Shown: positions 36,161 through 48,178, counted from the stretch's first letter. The stretch is DNA of 64,000 bases from Actinobacillus suis ATCC 33415 (GCF_000739435.1 NZ_CP009159.1:1-64000), one strand, 5' to 3'. Notes: a model not told the origin generated them from the letters alone. A program made the numbers and translations.

Positions 36161-37153
36161 ATGGAGCTTCATATTCTTTTCTTTATTTTAGCCGGCTTAT
36201 TAATTGCCGTGTTAATCGGTTTCAGTATTTGGTCTGGACGTCGTGAGAAATCACGTATTTTTTCTAATACATTCTCCACTCGTCCGCCGGCAACACCAAT
36301 TAATAATGTTGTGTCAGATGTGCCAGCATCGCTTAATCCACAACAATATAATGCGCCTGCATCAACTTCTCATATTGAAGAAGTAGAAAATCCGGTACAA
36401 ATACAGCAAGAAGTAGAAAGCAGCTTACGTGAAATTAAAATTAATTTGCCGGGGCAAGAAGCGAATATGTATCAAAACGAACCTGCTGCACCGATTTATG
36501 GCACAGCGCCTATTCAGCCTGTAGTGAAGCAACAAGCAGCTTATCAACATTCGGTTGAGCCTGCATTTACCCAAGCGCCTCAATCACCGATTGCTGAAGC
36601 AACCTCAGTATTAGAGCAATCTGTTGAAGAGTTGGAACGTCAAGCAGCATTAGGTGAAATAGATATTTATTCGGATGCATCGGTACGTGTTGAATTAGCG
36701 AAGAATTCAGTTCAAGCAGAAGCGGAACAACAGCAAGAGCCGGCAGTTGCAGAAAATAATATGATTACACTTTACGTTGTCGCGCCGGAAGGTCAGCAGT
36801 TCCGTGGTGATTATGTGGTGCAAAGCCTTGAAGCATTAGGCTTCCAATATGGCGAATATCAAATTTTCCACCGCCATCAACATATGGGTAACAGCGCATC
36901 ACCGGTTATTTTCAGCGTGGCGAATATGGTGCAACCGGGCGTGTTTGATTTAACTAAAATTGAGCAGTTCTCAACCGTCGGTTTAGTGTTATTTATGCAC
37001 TTACCGTCAGAAGGTAATGATGCGGTGAATCTCAAATTATTACTCAAAACGACAGAGAATCTCGCACAAGCGCTCGGTGGTTTCGTGTTAAACGAACATC
37101 GAGAAATTTTTGATGAGAACTCACGCCAAGCCTATTTAGCTCGAGTGAGCTAA
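36161..37153 (+). CDS. zipA: Cell division protein ZipA
   Basis: ZipA anchors FtsZ filaments to the inner membrane early in division. The 330-residue protein has an N-terminal membrane segment (MELHILFFILAGLLIAVLIGFSIW, cytoplasmic C-terminus), a Lys/Arg patch, a long Pro/Gln/Ala-rich linker (about 40-200), and the C-terminal FtsZ-binding domain (MITLYVVAPEGQQFRGDYVVQSLEALGFQYGEYQIFHR and following). ligA follows, as in E. coli. Confidence 0.95.
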   Translation: MELHILFFILAGLLIAVLIGFSIWSGRREKSRIFSNTFSTRPPATPINNVVSDVPASLNPQQYNAPASTSHIEEVENPVQIQQEVESSLREIKINLPGQEANMYQNEPAAPIYGTAPIQPVVKQQAAYQHSVEPAFTQAPQSPIAEATSVLEQSVEELERQAALGEIDIYSDASVRVELAKNSVQAEAEQQQEPAVAENNMITLYVVAPEGQQFRGDYVVQSLEALGFQYGEYQIFHRHQHMGNSASPVIFSVANMVQPGVFDLTKIEQFSTVGLVLFMHLPSEGNDAVNLKLLLKTTENLAQALGGFVLNEHREIFDENSRQAYLARVS

Positions 37154-37176
37154 TTTGCAAAACTTTTAGTATAAAT

Positions 37177-39263
<2,087 letters not shown>

Positions 39264-39310
39264 TTGGTAAAAAATGGGAAAATTTAACCGCTTGTAAGCT
39301 TTAATTATAA

Positions 39311-39341
39311 GAAAGCCATCCGTGATAGGATGGCTTTTTTG
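39311..39341. terminator. Bidirectional terminator between ligA and the polysaccharide operon
   Basis: AAAGCCATCC-GTGAT-AGGATGGCTTTTTT. Perfect ten-base stem with A and T flanks; serves ligA and wzc, which converge. Confidence 0.9.
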
Positions 39342-39347
39342 TATCGG

Positions 39348-41453
39348 TTATAGATAGCGATTATTAGCGGTCGGTTTTGTGCAGTTTAGTACAAAACCAT
39401 TGAGTTTCACGCCTGTTCTCGCAAAATGCTGGAGTGTCGCTTCTAACTCTGGACGAGTCGTTTCGCCAAATCTGCCGACTAGGATCGCAGTGCCAGCATA
39501 GCGGCCGATAATTGCTGCATCACTTGCACTTAATACCGGCGGCGTATCAATAATGACTAAGTCATAGTTGGTATTCGCCCAAGATAACAGCTGTTGGAAA
39601 CGCTCGCCGAGTAAATATTCAGAGAGATTTTCCGTGATTTTACCTTTTGAGATCACATCAAAATGCGCATTAGCCGCAGGGTTGACGACAGATTCAAAGG
39701 GTAATGATTGAGTTAAGGCTTCACCAATACCATTTTTATTTTCGGTATCAAACATTTTGTCTAAATAGCTATAACGTGTATCGACATCAATCAGTAAAAC
39801 TTTTTTGCCTGATTTCGCCACGATATTGGCTAGGTTGGTTGCGATAAAGGTATTGCCGGTGTCATATGAAGCACTTGAAACCATTAACACCTTATTTTTC
39901 GCCTCTTGCATTGCGAAGTGAATATCTGCTCGCAAGCCTCGTAACGCTTCAATTGCTGCATCTGTCGGTACATTTTCCGATAATAATTTCGCATTATTTA
40001 TATTTAAGCGCCCTTGCTTGAACTTATCAAATGAGAAGTTCGGCTGCTTTTTGCTATTCGGTATGCTGGTATAAGCGGTTAGCCCTAATTTTTTCACCAT
40101 AGCCGGTGATTGAATTGTACGGTTAAATAGCGCTTTAATTAACGAGATGATAAGCCCTAATACGAATCCTAAAAATCCGGATAGTAATGTTGAAACCGCT
40201 TTGCTTAATACGCTTGGATTCGGTAGCACTTGAGCCGCATCTAAAATACGAGCATTTCCGACCGCACCGGCTCTAACTACATCCAGCTCCTGCAATTTAT
40301 TAGAAAGCTGCATATAGATTTGCTGATCCACTTCAAGCTCACGGTTTAAGCTCACCATATCTCGTTGGGTTGCCGGTAAATTTTCCATTTCCTTCGTGAT
40401 TTTAGCTTTTTCATCACGTAAGGTTTTTTTCTGGTTTAACAAGGCAACGTAAGTCGGGTGGCGTTTAGTAAACTTCTGAGCAATCTCGCCTTCTTTAATG
40501 GTTAAGGCGTTTAAATCCGCATCAATACGTACCAAGCGGTCTAAATAAGACTTAGCTTCTAAATCTAAGTCGATAGAGCTATTGTCTTCTTTATACTTAT
40601 TCAGACTGTTTTCCGCTTCGACTAATTTTTCTCTTACTTCCGGTAAGCGATTTTGCAGTAGCTCTAAGCTCTTAGAGGCTTCTGCCGCATTTTTATGGGC
40701 ATTTTGTTGCACATAACTTTCGGAAACACTTTTAATGATATTTTTGATATCACGCTGGCTTTCACCTCGGATCGCAATTTCGATCACACCGGTTTGTTTA
40801 CCTTTTTCATTAATGTGTAAACGTTGTTGCAATCTTTCAATTGCCGCCAGTTCAGCGATCTTTTTCAAACTAAAGCGTTGTCCTGCATTGCCGTGCAAGA
40901 TAGACACTTTGAATTTAAGTTGGTCGTTAGCGTAAGAACGATTGACCAAGCCTTCTAAAATTAGTGTTTCGCCATCTTTGTGATAAAGGCGATATTCCCC
41001 CTTATTTGCCCCGATTTCGAGAATTAATTCTTCTAGGTTCTCATTTTCAGGTATAAATTCAGCAACCAAAATATCCGGCGTATAGCCTGCAAGATTCTCA
41101 AGTCCTTTACTGATAAAAGGAATTGAGCGTATCGGTTTTACTTCTGTTGTCAGATTGAGATCTTCCACGGTTTTTGCCAGCACCAAGCGAGATTTAATCA
41201 CCTCGATTTCAGTATTTGGCGAAGACTCTTGGGTAAAACCGTCGGACAATTCTTTTAAAATATTACCCGACTTCTTTTCATCAACCTGCACAACCGCATT
41301 CGCAGTATAAACAGGTGTAGAAAGAATACTGTAACTTAAGCCTAATGCGGCACAAACAACGGTGCAGAATAGGAGCAGATACTTATTATCAAGTAATACA
41401 TTGATGAATCGCATTAAATCGATCTCATCATTTTTAACGTCTTTATTATTCAT
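39348..41453 (-). CDS. wzc: Wzc-like polysaccharide co-polymerase / BY-kinase, degenerate ATP site
   Basis: Wzc controls chain length and export of group 1-type capsules and exopolysaccharides with Wza. The 701-residue protein has TM1 (about 25-46), a large periplasmic coiled-coil region, TM2 (about 419-440), an EALRGLR interface motif (502-508) and a cytoplasmic kinase-like domain with Walker A' LLIDVDTR (553-560) and Walker B LVIIDTPP (632-639). The Walker A reads SSASYDTGNT (526-535): Asn534 stands where the lysine belongs (codon at 39852-39854). The C-terminus NCTKPTANNRYL has one tyrosine instead of the usual cluster. Kinase function is therefore probably lost or altered, while the co-polymerase part looks intact. 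Last gene of the operon. Confidence 0.9.
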   Translation of the reverse strand: MNNKDVKNDEIDLMRFINVLLDNKYLLLFCTVVCAALGLSYSILSTPVYTANAVVQVDEKKSGNILKELSDGFTQESSPNTEIEVIKSRLVLAKTVEDLNLTTEVKPIRSIPFISKGLENLAGYTPDILVAEFIPENENLEELILEIGANKGEYRLYHKDGETLILEGLVNRSYANDQLKFKVSILHGNAGQRFSLKKIAELAAIERLQQRLHINEKGKQTGVIEIAIRGESQRDIKNIIKSVSESYVQQNAHKNAAEASKSLELLQNRLPEVREKLVEAENSLNKYKEDNSSIDLDLEAKSYLDRLVRIDADLNALTIKEGEIAQKFTKRHPTYVALLNQKKTLRDEKAKITKEMENLPATQRDMVSLNRELEVDQQIYMQLSNKLQELDVVRAGAVGNARILDAAQVLPNPSVLSKAVSTLLSGFLGFVLGLIISLIKALFNRTIQSPAMVKKLGLTAYTSIPNSKKQPNFSFDKFKQGRLNINNAKLLSENVPTDAAIEALRGLRADIHFAMQEAKNKVLMVSSASYDTGNTFIATNLANIVAKSGKKVLLIDVDTRYSYLDKMFDTENKNGIGEALTQSLPFESVVNPAANAHFDVISKGKITENLSEYLLGERFQQLLSWANTNYDLVIIDTPPVLSASDAAIIGRYAGTAILVGRFGETTRPELEATLQHFARTGVKLNGFVLNCTKPTANNRYL

Positions 41454-41480
41454 TCCATTACCTTTTCGATTGAGGTTTGA

Positions 41481-42638
41481 TTACCAATTCTTAATACGAA
41501 GCGTACCTTCGGTTAAATCGTTAAAGCCGGTAATTGTCGGTAATACTTGGGTGATCACACGGTTCCAGCGGGTAAGTGGTGCTGTTGTAACATAAACGAC
41601 ATCGTATGGTTTCAGGAAGAACTCGGTACCTAAAATATAAGAAGTCGGGTTGGTTACGTCTAACTGGTAGATATTTGCCACTTTTTCAATTTGGTTGCCG
41701 TTATTATCTTCAACCACTTGTTTTGTACCTCGTTCTCCACGGATAACGAAAATACCCGTTGCATCGGCAGCGAGCTTATCAATGCCGCCGCTAGCAGAAA
41801 TCGCTTCAGTAAGGCTCATGCCATTACGTCCGATTTTTAATAATTGCGGCGCTTGTACCTCACCGATAACAAATACTTTTTGTGCGTCATTACGTGGAAT
41901 ATGAATAATATCGCCGTCTGTTAGCAAGCGATTTTGCGTAAGATCGCCTTTCTGTAACAGAGCTTCTACTGATACGATTTCATCTTGTCCACGATGAGTA
42001 ATTGTGACGTTATTCCAATCTGCATCGGTAGAAAGTCCGCCAGCCTTATTAATCGCATCAAGCAGTGTTAAAGGCACATTGCTGATAAATTGTTGCCCCG
42101 GATTTTTTACTTCTCCGGTGACGTAAGCTTTTTTAGATTGGAAAGAAGCTACCGTCACTTCCACTTGCGGCTCCATAATATAAGAGGCAAGGCGGCTAGT
42201 GATGCGATCTCGAATTTGGTTCACGGTTAAGCCGTTTACTTTAATTGTGCCGACATAAGGATAAAAAATTGTACCGTTAGCATGGACTTGGTTACCGCTA
42301 TCCGCTGCCGAACGATAAGTTCCTGCCGGTGTGGTTAGCTCAGGGTGATCCCAAACGGTAACATTTAATACGTCACCGATCCCAACGTGATATTGATAAG
42401 CCTTGATTTGCTGATCCAATGCGGGATTGTTCTGTGCGCTGGCCTTGAAAGGTGCGAGTTCTTTCAATAATTGCGGGGTAATCAGATAAGCATCAACCGC
42501 TTTATCGACATCAAGTACTTCACCCTTTACTTCTACATTTTTATAACGAATCGGAGAATAACTACTCGGAAAAAGAGAGCAACTCGCCAATGCTAAAGAA
42601 GCGGTAAGAATTGAGAGTTTTTTTACTAATCTATTCAT
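41481..42638 (-). CDS. wza: Outer-membrane polysaccharide export lipoprotein Wza
   Basis: Wza forms the octameric outer-membrane channel for polysaccharide export. The 385-residue protein has a lipoprotein signal with Cys20 (LTASLALASCS). Next come the poly-export domain (YHVGIGDVLNVTVWDHPELTTPAGTYRSAADSG) and SLBB-type repeats (KVFVIGEVQAPQLL, KAYVTGEVKNPGQQ), and it ends RIKNW in the amphipathic barrel-forming helix. It lies 27 bases upstream of wzc, the standard wza-wzc order, but the small phosphatase gene wzb that usually stands between them is missing. Confidence 0.94.
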   Translation of the reverse strand: MNRLVKKLSILTASLALASCSLFPSSYSPIRYKNVEVKGEVLDVDKAVDAYLITPQLLKELAPFKASAQNNPALDQQIKAYQYHVGIGDVLNVTVWDHPELTTPAGTYRSAADSGNQVHANGTIFYPYVGTIKVNGLTVNQIRDRITSRLASYIMEPQVEVTVASFQSKKAYVTGEVKNPGQQFISNVPLTLLDAINKAGGLSTDADWNNVTITHRGQDEIVSVEALLQKGDLTQNRLLTDGDIIHIPRNDAQKVFVIGEVQAPQLLKIGRNGMSLTEAISASGGIDKLAADATGIFVIRGERGTKQVVEDNNGNQIEKVANIYQLDVTNPTSYILGTEFFLKPYDVVYVTTAPLTRWNRVITQVLPTITGFNDLTEGTLRIKNW

Positions 42639-42680
42639 AAATACAATACTCTTTGTAAAAAATAGTCGAAAACAGACCGC

Positions 42681-43889
42681 TTAGCGGGCACCGAAACCGG
42701 TTAACATGGTTTGGATCGTCTTAAAGAAAATTAATACGTCAAGCGCAAAAGAGAAATGTCTAATATAGTAGAAGTCATGTTCAATTTTCACTTGCGTTTC
42801 ATCTTCGGTTGCAGCATAGCCGTGCGTTACTTGCGCCCAGCCGGTAATACCCGGTTTTACGATATGACGATAGCTATAAAACGGAATATTTTGGTCGAAT
42901 TGTTCCACAAATGCTTTTTGTTCCGGACGAGGGCCGATTAATGCCATATCACCCTTAAGTACATTGAAAAATTGCGGTAATTCATCAATACGTGTTTTAC
43001 GAATAAATTTACCGACCCGAGTAACTCGCATATCACCAACGCTTGCCAATTTCGCACCGTCTTTCTCAGAGTCTTTACACATACTGCGGAATTTATAAAT
43101 ACTAAATTCTTCACCTTTCTGACCAATACGTTTTTGAATAAATAGTACCGGTCCTTCGCTTTCTAATTTAATCAGAATAGCGGTAATCAGCATTACCGGT
43201 AAGACAATTGGGAAGCTAAGTAAAACCAATACTGAATCAATAAACTGCTTGGTTCTTAAATAGGCTACTGAAGGTTGAAGTGAACCAAGGTCATTTTCAT
43301 ACATATGAGTAATTTTAGTACGTCCGGTAAGTGATTCGCGGATCTGGCGCACGTTATAAGTATCAACACCTGCTAGAGTTTGTTTTGAGATAAAACGTTC
43401 CCACTCATCGGTTAATTTTGGTGAGTACAGGTCTGCAACAAGTGTTTGTATATTTGAAACGACTTGATTCGGATCTTCAAGTTTTACCCAATTTACATTT
43501 GGGATTTGTTCAAGATTTTTGGCTTTACCTAACGGAATATAGTGAATAGTCGGATTTGGACCGCTATATTTCATTCGGTTTGACCAATAATCTAAACCAA
43601 TCACTAATAGGATATGCCAAACAAAATAAGCAACAGAATAAGTTACTTGGAATAAAGTGATGACAACTAAACTAAAGCTATAGGTTACGATTACGCTTGG
43701 TAATAAAATGAGATTCTCATGTTTACCTGGGTAATTTGATAATTTATGTGAAAGTAATAAGTGGAATACATAGCACACTGCACCGATAAAAATACTGTGC
43801 GAAATAAAACCTTCCGGTAAATCGGCAAATATATTTAATATGAATGCAGGTAGAAAAATGGCAATTACGCCACAAATAATAAATCTCAT
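42681..43889 (-). CDS. Undecaprenyl-phosphate sugar-1-phosphate transferase (initiating enzyme)
   Basis: This enzyme starts the repeat unit by moving a sugar-1-phosphate from a UDP-sugar to undecaprenyl phosphate. The 402-residue protein has four to five N-terminal membrane helices, a central soluble region, then the bacterial sugar transferase domain: KRIGQKGEEFSIYKFRSM, RVTRVGKFIRKTRIDELPQF, GDMALIGPRPEQKAF and KPGITGWAQVTHGYAATEDE. It is of the WbaP/WcaJ type; whether it uses galactose or glucose cannot be told from sequence alone, although galE lies nearby. Lies between the GT4 gene (one base) and wza. Confidence 0.9.
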   Translation of the reverse strand: MRFIICGVIAIFLPAFILNIFADLPEGFISHSIFIGAVCYVFHLLLSHKLSNYPGKHENLILLPSVIVTYSFSLVVITLFQVTYSVAYFVWHILLVIGLDYWSNRMKYSGPNPTIHYIPLGKAKNLEQIPNVNWVKLEDPNQVVSNIQTLVADLYSPKLTDEWERFISKQTLAGVDTYNVRQIRESLTGRTKITHMYENDLGSLQPSVAYLRTKQFIDSVLVLLSFPIVLPVMLITAILIKLESEGPVLFIQKRIGQKGEEFSIYKFRSMCKDSEKDGAKLASVGDMRVTRVGKFIRKTRIDELPQFFNVLKGDMALIGPRPEQKAFVEQFDQNIPFYSYRHIVKPGITGWAQVTHGYAATEDETQVKIEHDFYYIRHFSFALDVLIFFKTIQTMLTGFGAR

Positions 43890-43890
43890 C

Positions 43891-45024
43891 TTAGCTCTCC
43901 TCTAGAATAGAAATCAGTTTGTCGTTGACTTTGGCAATATCAAATTTTTGTTCGGCCATTTTGCGGCTCTCAATGCCCATATTGAGAATTTCCTGTTTGT
44001 TTCCAATGAAATAGCGCATCGCTTGCGCAAGCTCATCCACCGAATATACCGGTACCAGTAAACCGTTTTTATGATCTTCAACAGTTTCTCGGCATCCCGG
44101 TACATCTGTTGTAATAACAGCTCGACCGATTGCCATTGCCTCTTGAGTACTTCTTGGCACGCCTTCTCGATAGGATGGCAATACGAATATCGAACTGTTA
44201 GCAATCACTTCCGGGACGTTATTTACATAACCAAGATATTCGATAACACCGTGTTTGATATAATCGTCCAATGCATCTTTTGATATTGCAAAAGGGTTAC
44301 CTTCATCAAAGCCACCAATAATAGTGAAGCGCGTAGTTGGATGTTCCGCTTTGATTTTTTTTGCTGCTTCAAGATATTCAAAAATCCCTTTTTCTTTTAA
44401 TAGGCGAGCGATAAATAAGAAAGACACTTCTTTTGTGATATCTACTTCTTGATAACCAAATCGTTCCAGATCCACTCCAATCCCTCCTAGAATGGCGGTA
44501 GATTTTGTCGAAATACGATAAGTATCGATTAAATCTTTTTTATCATCCGGATTTAAGAAAATAAGTTTATCCAAGAAGGGGAGAGAAATTTTATAAAGCA
44601 AGACTTGGATTGCTTGCACAATCTTCGCTTTTCGTGTTTTTCCTTCTTTATAAGGCGTAAACGCATTACCTAAGCCTTCAATCATACCGATCACTTTAGG
44701 TACTTGAGCAAGTTTTGCAGCTAAAGAACCAAAAATAACCGGTTTGATAAAGGTGCTGAAGACGATATCAGGTTGAAGCTGTTTTAATTCTTTCATAAGC
44801 AGATAAACCGCTTTTAAATCTTTAACAGGGTTCATGCCTTTTGGATTAATAAAATGCGCTTTAGGAATTGCTCCCCAACCGCTGACTTCTTTTTGTTCCT
44901 TCTCCGTATAGCCATAGGCATAACAGTAAACTGTATAGCCTCTACTCACTAATTCAATGACTAATTCTTTACGGAAATTAGTAATCATGGAGGCAACATT
45001 GCCGATAAGTACGATCTTTTTCAT
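43891..45024 (-). CDS. Glycosyltransferase family 4
   Basis: This is a 377-residue GT-B-fold retaining glycosyltransferase. N-terminal acceptor half MKKIVLIGNVASMITNFRKELVIELVSRG; donor half with GGIGVDLERFG, FLFIARLLKEKGIFEYLEAAKKIK and the E-x7-E-type segment PSYREGVPRSTQEAMAIGRAVITTDVPGCRE. It adds a sugar to the lipid-linked repeat unit; donor and linkage unknown. Close relatives of this N-terminal pattern act early, on the first sugar, in many loci (inference). One base from the next gene, so tightly co-translated. Confidence 0.9.
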   Translation of the reverse strand: MKKIVLIGNVASMITNFRKELVIELVSRGYTVYCYAYGYTEKEQKEVSGWGAIPKAHFINPKGMNPVKDLKAVYLLMKELKQLQPDIVFSTFIKPVIFGSLAAKLAQVPKVIGMIEGLGNAFTPYKEGKTRKAKIVQAIQVLLYKISLPFLDKLIFLNPDDKKDLIDTYRISTKSTAILGGIGVDLERFGYQEVDITKEVSFLFIARLLKEKGIFEYLEAAKKIKAEHPTTRFTIIGGFDEGNPFAISKDALDDYIKHGVIEYLGYVNNVPEVIANSSIFVLPSYREGVPRSTQEAMAIGRAVITTDVPGCRETVEDHKNGLLVPVYSVDELAQAMRYFIGNKQEILNMGIESRKMAEQKFDIAKVNDKLISILEES

Positions 45025-45030
45025 AATAAG

Positions 45031-46077
45031 CTACATAAATAGAACATTTCTGTAATCGAAACAGCACAAAGCATAAGGCGAATAATTTATCCAAATGAAA
45101 AACAGCATTGTATTTTCAATAATTAGAGCAATTAAAAATAATGCTTTTAATTCAAAGGATTTTAAATATTCAAAAAATTTTCCGAAGACAGCGATGTCGA
45201 AAATAACAAAATAAAGATTAAAACGGTCAGCAATGGTTGAATAAACAAAGCTAACGGGTAAGAATATTAGAATTAAAATACACATTAAATCTAATAAACG
45301 ATAGGTATTCGGGTAGCTTTCCACAAAAATATGCCGTTGCCATAAATAAACGACAATAGGTAATAAGTGGAGTGCTATCCTAAATACCGCACCTGCTGAG
45401 GATAATTCACCAGAGGTATATGCACTTTCTCCTTGTGAAATCATATAAATGATATAAAACGAGAAAAGAATGACGAATAAAGAATATAAATAAAATATTT
45501 TATTCTTATAAAATTCCGAGTTAATTAATGGTAAAAATGCGAGGAAAATAATTGCAGATTTATGAAATAAATAGGCAAGGGCAATCCACACGAAAAATTT
45601 CCATTTCTTCGGGTTTGGTGCAAATAAGGTTGAAAATGCATAACATACTAGACCTATTGCGGCAGATTGACGGGTATACCCCATACCTACGGCAATAATG
45701 GTATAAGAAAATGCAATCAGAAATGCTAGGAACAGATGTTTGAATTGGCGTGATAATTGATAAAATCCTATTATCAAACAGAACGCACAAACAAAGTTAA
45801 CAAATGAAATCGAATAATTTAATTGATGGGCTAACCAGTTAAAAAATCCATATCCATATTCTGATGAACCGGCGACTTTAAAAAAATTGTCTGCTTTATA
45901 TAAGTCAAAGATATATAGGTAACTAAACCAGTCTCCACCGACCTCAAAACGACCGCCAATAAAAATAAAGATAAATGCGGAGAAAATTAATAAGAAAATT
46001 TCTCCACCTTTATTTTTAGGAAGGTTTATGAGGTTCATGACAACAATAGTTGCCCAAATATACCAATAAATAAACAT
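45031..46077 (-). CDS. wzy: EpsG-family polysaccharide polymerase (Wzy)
   Basis: This is a 348-residue integral membrane protein with about ten to twelve helices. The N-terminal region FIFIGGRFEVGGDWFSYLYIFD matches the EpsG/Wzy signature (RxxxGxDxxxY type), and YTIIAVGMGYTRQSAAIGL is the second conserved block. It links lipid-bound repeat units into polymer in the periplasm. Codons are A/T-rich compared with wza and wzc, as usual for locus-specific Wzy genes. Only one such gene is present, so it is the sole polymerase candidate. Confidence 0.85.
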   Translation of the reverse strand: MFIYWYIWATIVVMNLINLPKNKGGEIFLLIFSAFIFIFIGGRFEVGGDWFSYLYIFDLYKADNFFKVAGSSEYGYGFFNWLAHQLNYSISFVNFVCAFCLIIGFYQLSRQFKHLFLAFLIAFSYTIIAVGMGYTRQSAAIGLVCYAFSTLFAPNPKKWKFFVWIALAYLFHKSAIIFLAFLPLINSEFYKNKIFYLYSLFVILFSFYIIYMISQGESAYTSGELSSAGAVFRIALHLLPIVVYLWQRHIFVESYPNTYRLLDLMCILILIFLPVSFVYSTIADRFNLYFVIFDIAVFGKFFEYLKSFELKALFLIALIIENTMLFFIWINYSPYALCCFDYRNVLFM

Positions 46078-46086
46078 AAATACTTA

Positions 46087-46980
46087 TTATTTGCTTTCTA
46101 AAATGTTGGTCAAAAATTCTGTAAAATGACAATTGTCTAGAATTGCTTCCCAAGAATACATAGACATATCTATGCGATGATATTTATCGAGTGATAAATC
46201 ACATTGCTTAGCATTTATGTTTTCAAGCCAAATTGGTTCGTAGCCAATTTTTTTACAAAATTCTTCAACCCAGTAATAACGATTTGAAATCAAGCGTAAT
46301 CCTGACGCTAAATATTCCAATGTCTTTGTGCTAGTTTGAATATTAAACGGATACACATCAGGTGTGTAATTTAATCCAAAACGTGCATTAGCATAAATTT
46401 GCGGCAAGTCAGTTCGGTTGACTTTACCGGTCATATTGATACCTGAGGCTTTTAAAATCGCATAGGTTTCATTATCAACTTCACCAACCACTACCACTTT
46501 GTAGTATTTGGCAAGATTTACCAGACTTTGTATTAAGCCTATTCTTCCAATAATTGATCCAGCGTAAACCACATCATATTCGGGATGCGGATTCGGACTC
46601 TGAAATAAGGCGGAATCAATCCCCATATCCCGATATATGTAAGGAAGGCTATCGCAGAAACCGAACTCTTTTTTTACAATTTCATTAAGAAATATGCGCC
46701 CTTGGGGCTTTGTATTAGCACATTTTTTAATGAAATTTTTTATGCTGGAATATTTAGGCATAGAAAGGCTTTGATATTCATGCACTTCTAATGCCGATTG
46801 TGGCGCATATCGTTTCCAAAAAGGGCGCATTCCCAAGAAATAGATATTAATATCATTATCGGGAGCTAAGTTTTCTTCGTAATCTAACTGAACTAAATGA
46901 TTGCGTTTAGTTAAATATTCTTTATAAGCGAAGGCCTCTGGGGTATAGGCCTGCCTTTTTAACGTAATGCCGATTTTCAA
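46087..46980 (-). CDS. Glycosyltransferase (GT-B fold, probably family 4-like)
   Basis: This 297-residue protein is shorter than most GT4 enzymes. C-terminal pattern VVVVGEVDNETYAIL, ARFGLNYTPDVYPFNIQTSTKTLEYLASGLRLISNRYYWVEEF resembles the donor-binding half of GT-B enzymes, with Glu in TLEYLASG at the usual site. The N-terminal half (MKIGITLKRQAYTPEAFAYKEYL) is reduced. Acceptor and donor unknown. A/T-rich codons. Part of the polysaccharide operon between wzx and wzy. Confidence 0.75.
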   Translation of the reverse strand: MKIGITLKRQAYTPEAFAYKEYLTKRNHLVQLDYEENLAPDNDINIYFLGMRPFWKRYAPQSALEVHEYQSLSMPKYSSIKNFIKKCANTKPQGRIFLNEIVKKEFGFCDSLPYIYRDMGIDSALFQSPNPHPEYDVVYAGSIIGRIGLIQSLVNLAKYYKVVVVGEVDNETYAILKASGINMTGKVNRTDLPQIYANARFGLNYTPDVYPFNIQTSTKTLEYLASGLRLISNRYYWVEEFCKKIGYEPIWLENINAKQCDLSLDKYHRIDMSMYSWEAILDNCHFTEFLTNILESK

Positions 46981-46993
46981 TTGTTATTACCAC

Positions 46994-48178
46994 CTAAATA
47001 ATGCCAAGCTTAATATTTTCTCTTCGATAATAATTCCACACTAAGGCTTTAATCATATTAACGCCTAGTGCAGTGGAAATTGCTGCTCCGATAATGCCGT
47101 ATAGATGAGCTAAGAATACGCATAAGAGAGCGCTAATACAGAAAACAATGGCTTGATATTTCAATAATATCTTTTTATTTTCCGTATAGCTGGCGAGTGT
47201 CATTCCAAACCCCCATATTTGAGAAAGTGATATTCCCAGCATTAAAATCAGTAATGAAACATATCCTTCGTATGTATTTTCAACACCGTAAAGATAAAAC
47301 AAGAAATCACCAATTACCGCACTTACTGCGACAATTGAGAAACTAAATAAGCATAAGAAAATCGTGTATTTTTTAGTGTAGCTATAAAGTTTCGTATATT
47401 CCTGTTGTTTATATAAATTGACGATATTTGGTGTTACTACCGCCATTACCGAGGCGGAAAAGTAAGAAATTAATGCCATAAAACTGTAACAAATGACATA
47501 GATCCCCACGGCTTTATCATCAACAAAGTAAGACAAAATGATACGGTCAAATTGTGCATTCAGTAGCACGAAAAGTGCCGATAATGTAGGAATTGCACCG
47601 TATTGCAACAAATCTTTATAGTGATAAGCGGTCGATTTCGCGTCATTTTTTACATATTTTTTCGTTAAGCACGCAGCAAATAAAAAGAGTGCGAAAGTGG
47701 CATAAAAATATAACCAGAAGAAATCTACGTCTTCTATAAAATAGCTAAATACCAAGATAAAAATTAGTGGTAACAAATAACGTAACCCGTCATCAATCGA
47801 AGTATTGAGATACTGCATCTGGTTTACGATAAAAATCGAGGATTTACAGTAGAAAAAAGAGTAGAACAGCACTACAAATCCTATATACCAAAGCCCGAAT
47901 TCAAACTGAAACAGCCAAACGGAAAAGACGGTAATCAAGCATGAAGTTAATGTCCAAAAACCGAGGAATTTCGGGCTAATGGTTCGTTGGTTAAACTCAA
48001 TAATGTGAACATAATTCCCCCAGTTGGCAATTAATGAAAGGATCAAAATATAGGTGGTTACTAACCCATATTGACCTAACACATCCACCCCGAAATATCG
48101 GGAAATTGCCATACCTAGCAGTAATGATGATCCCGCACCAATCGCTTTTAGTAAAAGGAGGAAAAATACTTTTTTCAT
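46994..48178 (-). CDS. wzx: Polysaccharide repeat-unit flippase (Wzx)
   Basis: This is a 394-residue MATE/MVF-type flippase with about twelve helices. N-terminus LLKAIGAGSSLLLGMAISRYFGVDVLGQYGLVTTYI and the helix 7 region FVLLNAQFDRIILSYFVDDKAVGIYVICYSFMALI match the polysaccharide synthesis O-antigen flippase pattern. It moves the undecaprenyl-linked repeat unit across the inner membrane. A/T-rich codons, typical of Wzx genes. The stop of the upstream gene is two bases away. Confidence 0.88.
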   Translation of the reverse strand: MKKVFFLLLLKAIGAGSSLLLGMAISRYFGVDVLGQYGLVTTYILILSLIANWGNYVHIIEFNQRTISPKFLGFWTLTSCLITVFSVWLFQFEFGLWYIGFVVLFYSFFYCKSSIFIVNQMQYLNTSIDDGLRYLLPLIFILVFSYFIEDVDFFWLYFYATFALFLFAACLTKKYVKNDAKSTAYHYKDLLQYGAIPTLSALFVLLNAQFDRIILSYFVDDKAVGIYVICYSFMALISYFSASVMAVVTPNIVNLYKQQEYTKLYSYTKKYTIFLCLFSFSIVAVSAVIGDFLFYLYGVENTYEGYVSLLILMLGISLSQIWGFGMTLASYTENKKILLKYQAIVFCISALLCVFLAHLYGIIGAAISTALGVNMIKALVWNYYRRENIKLGII

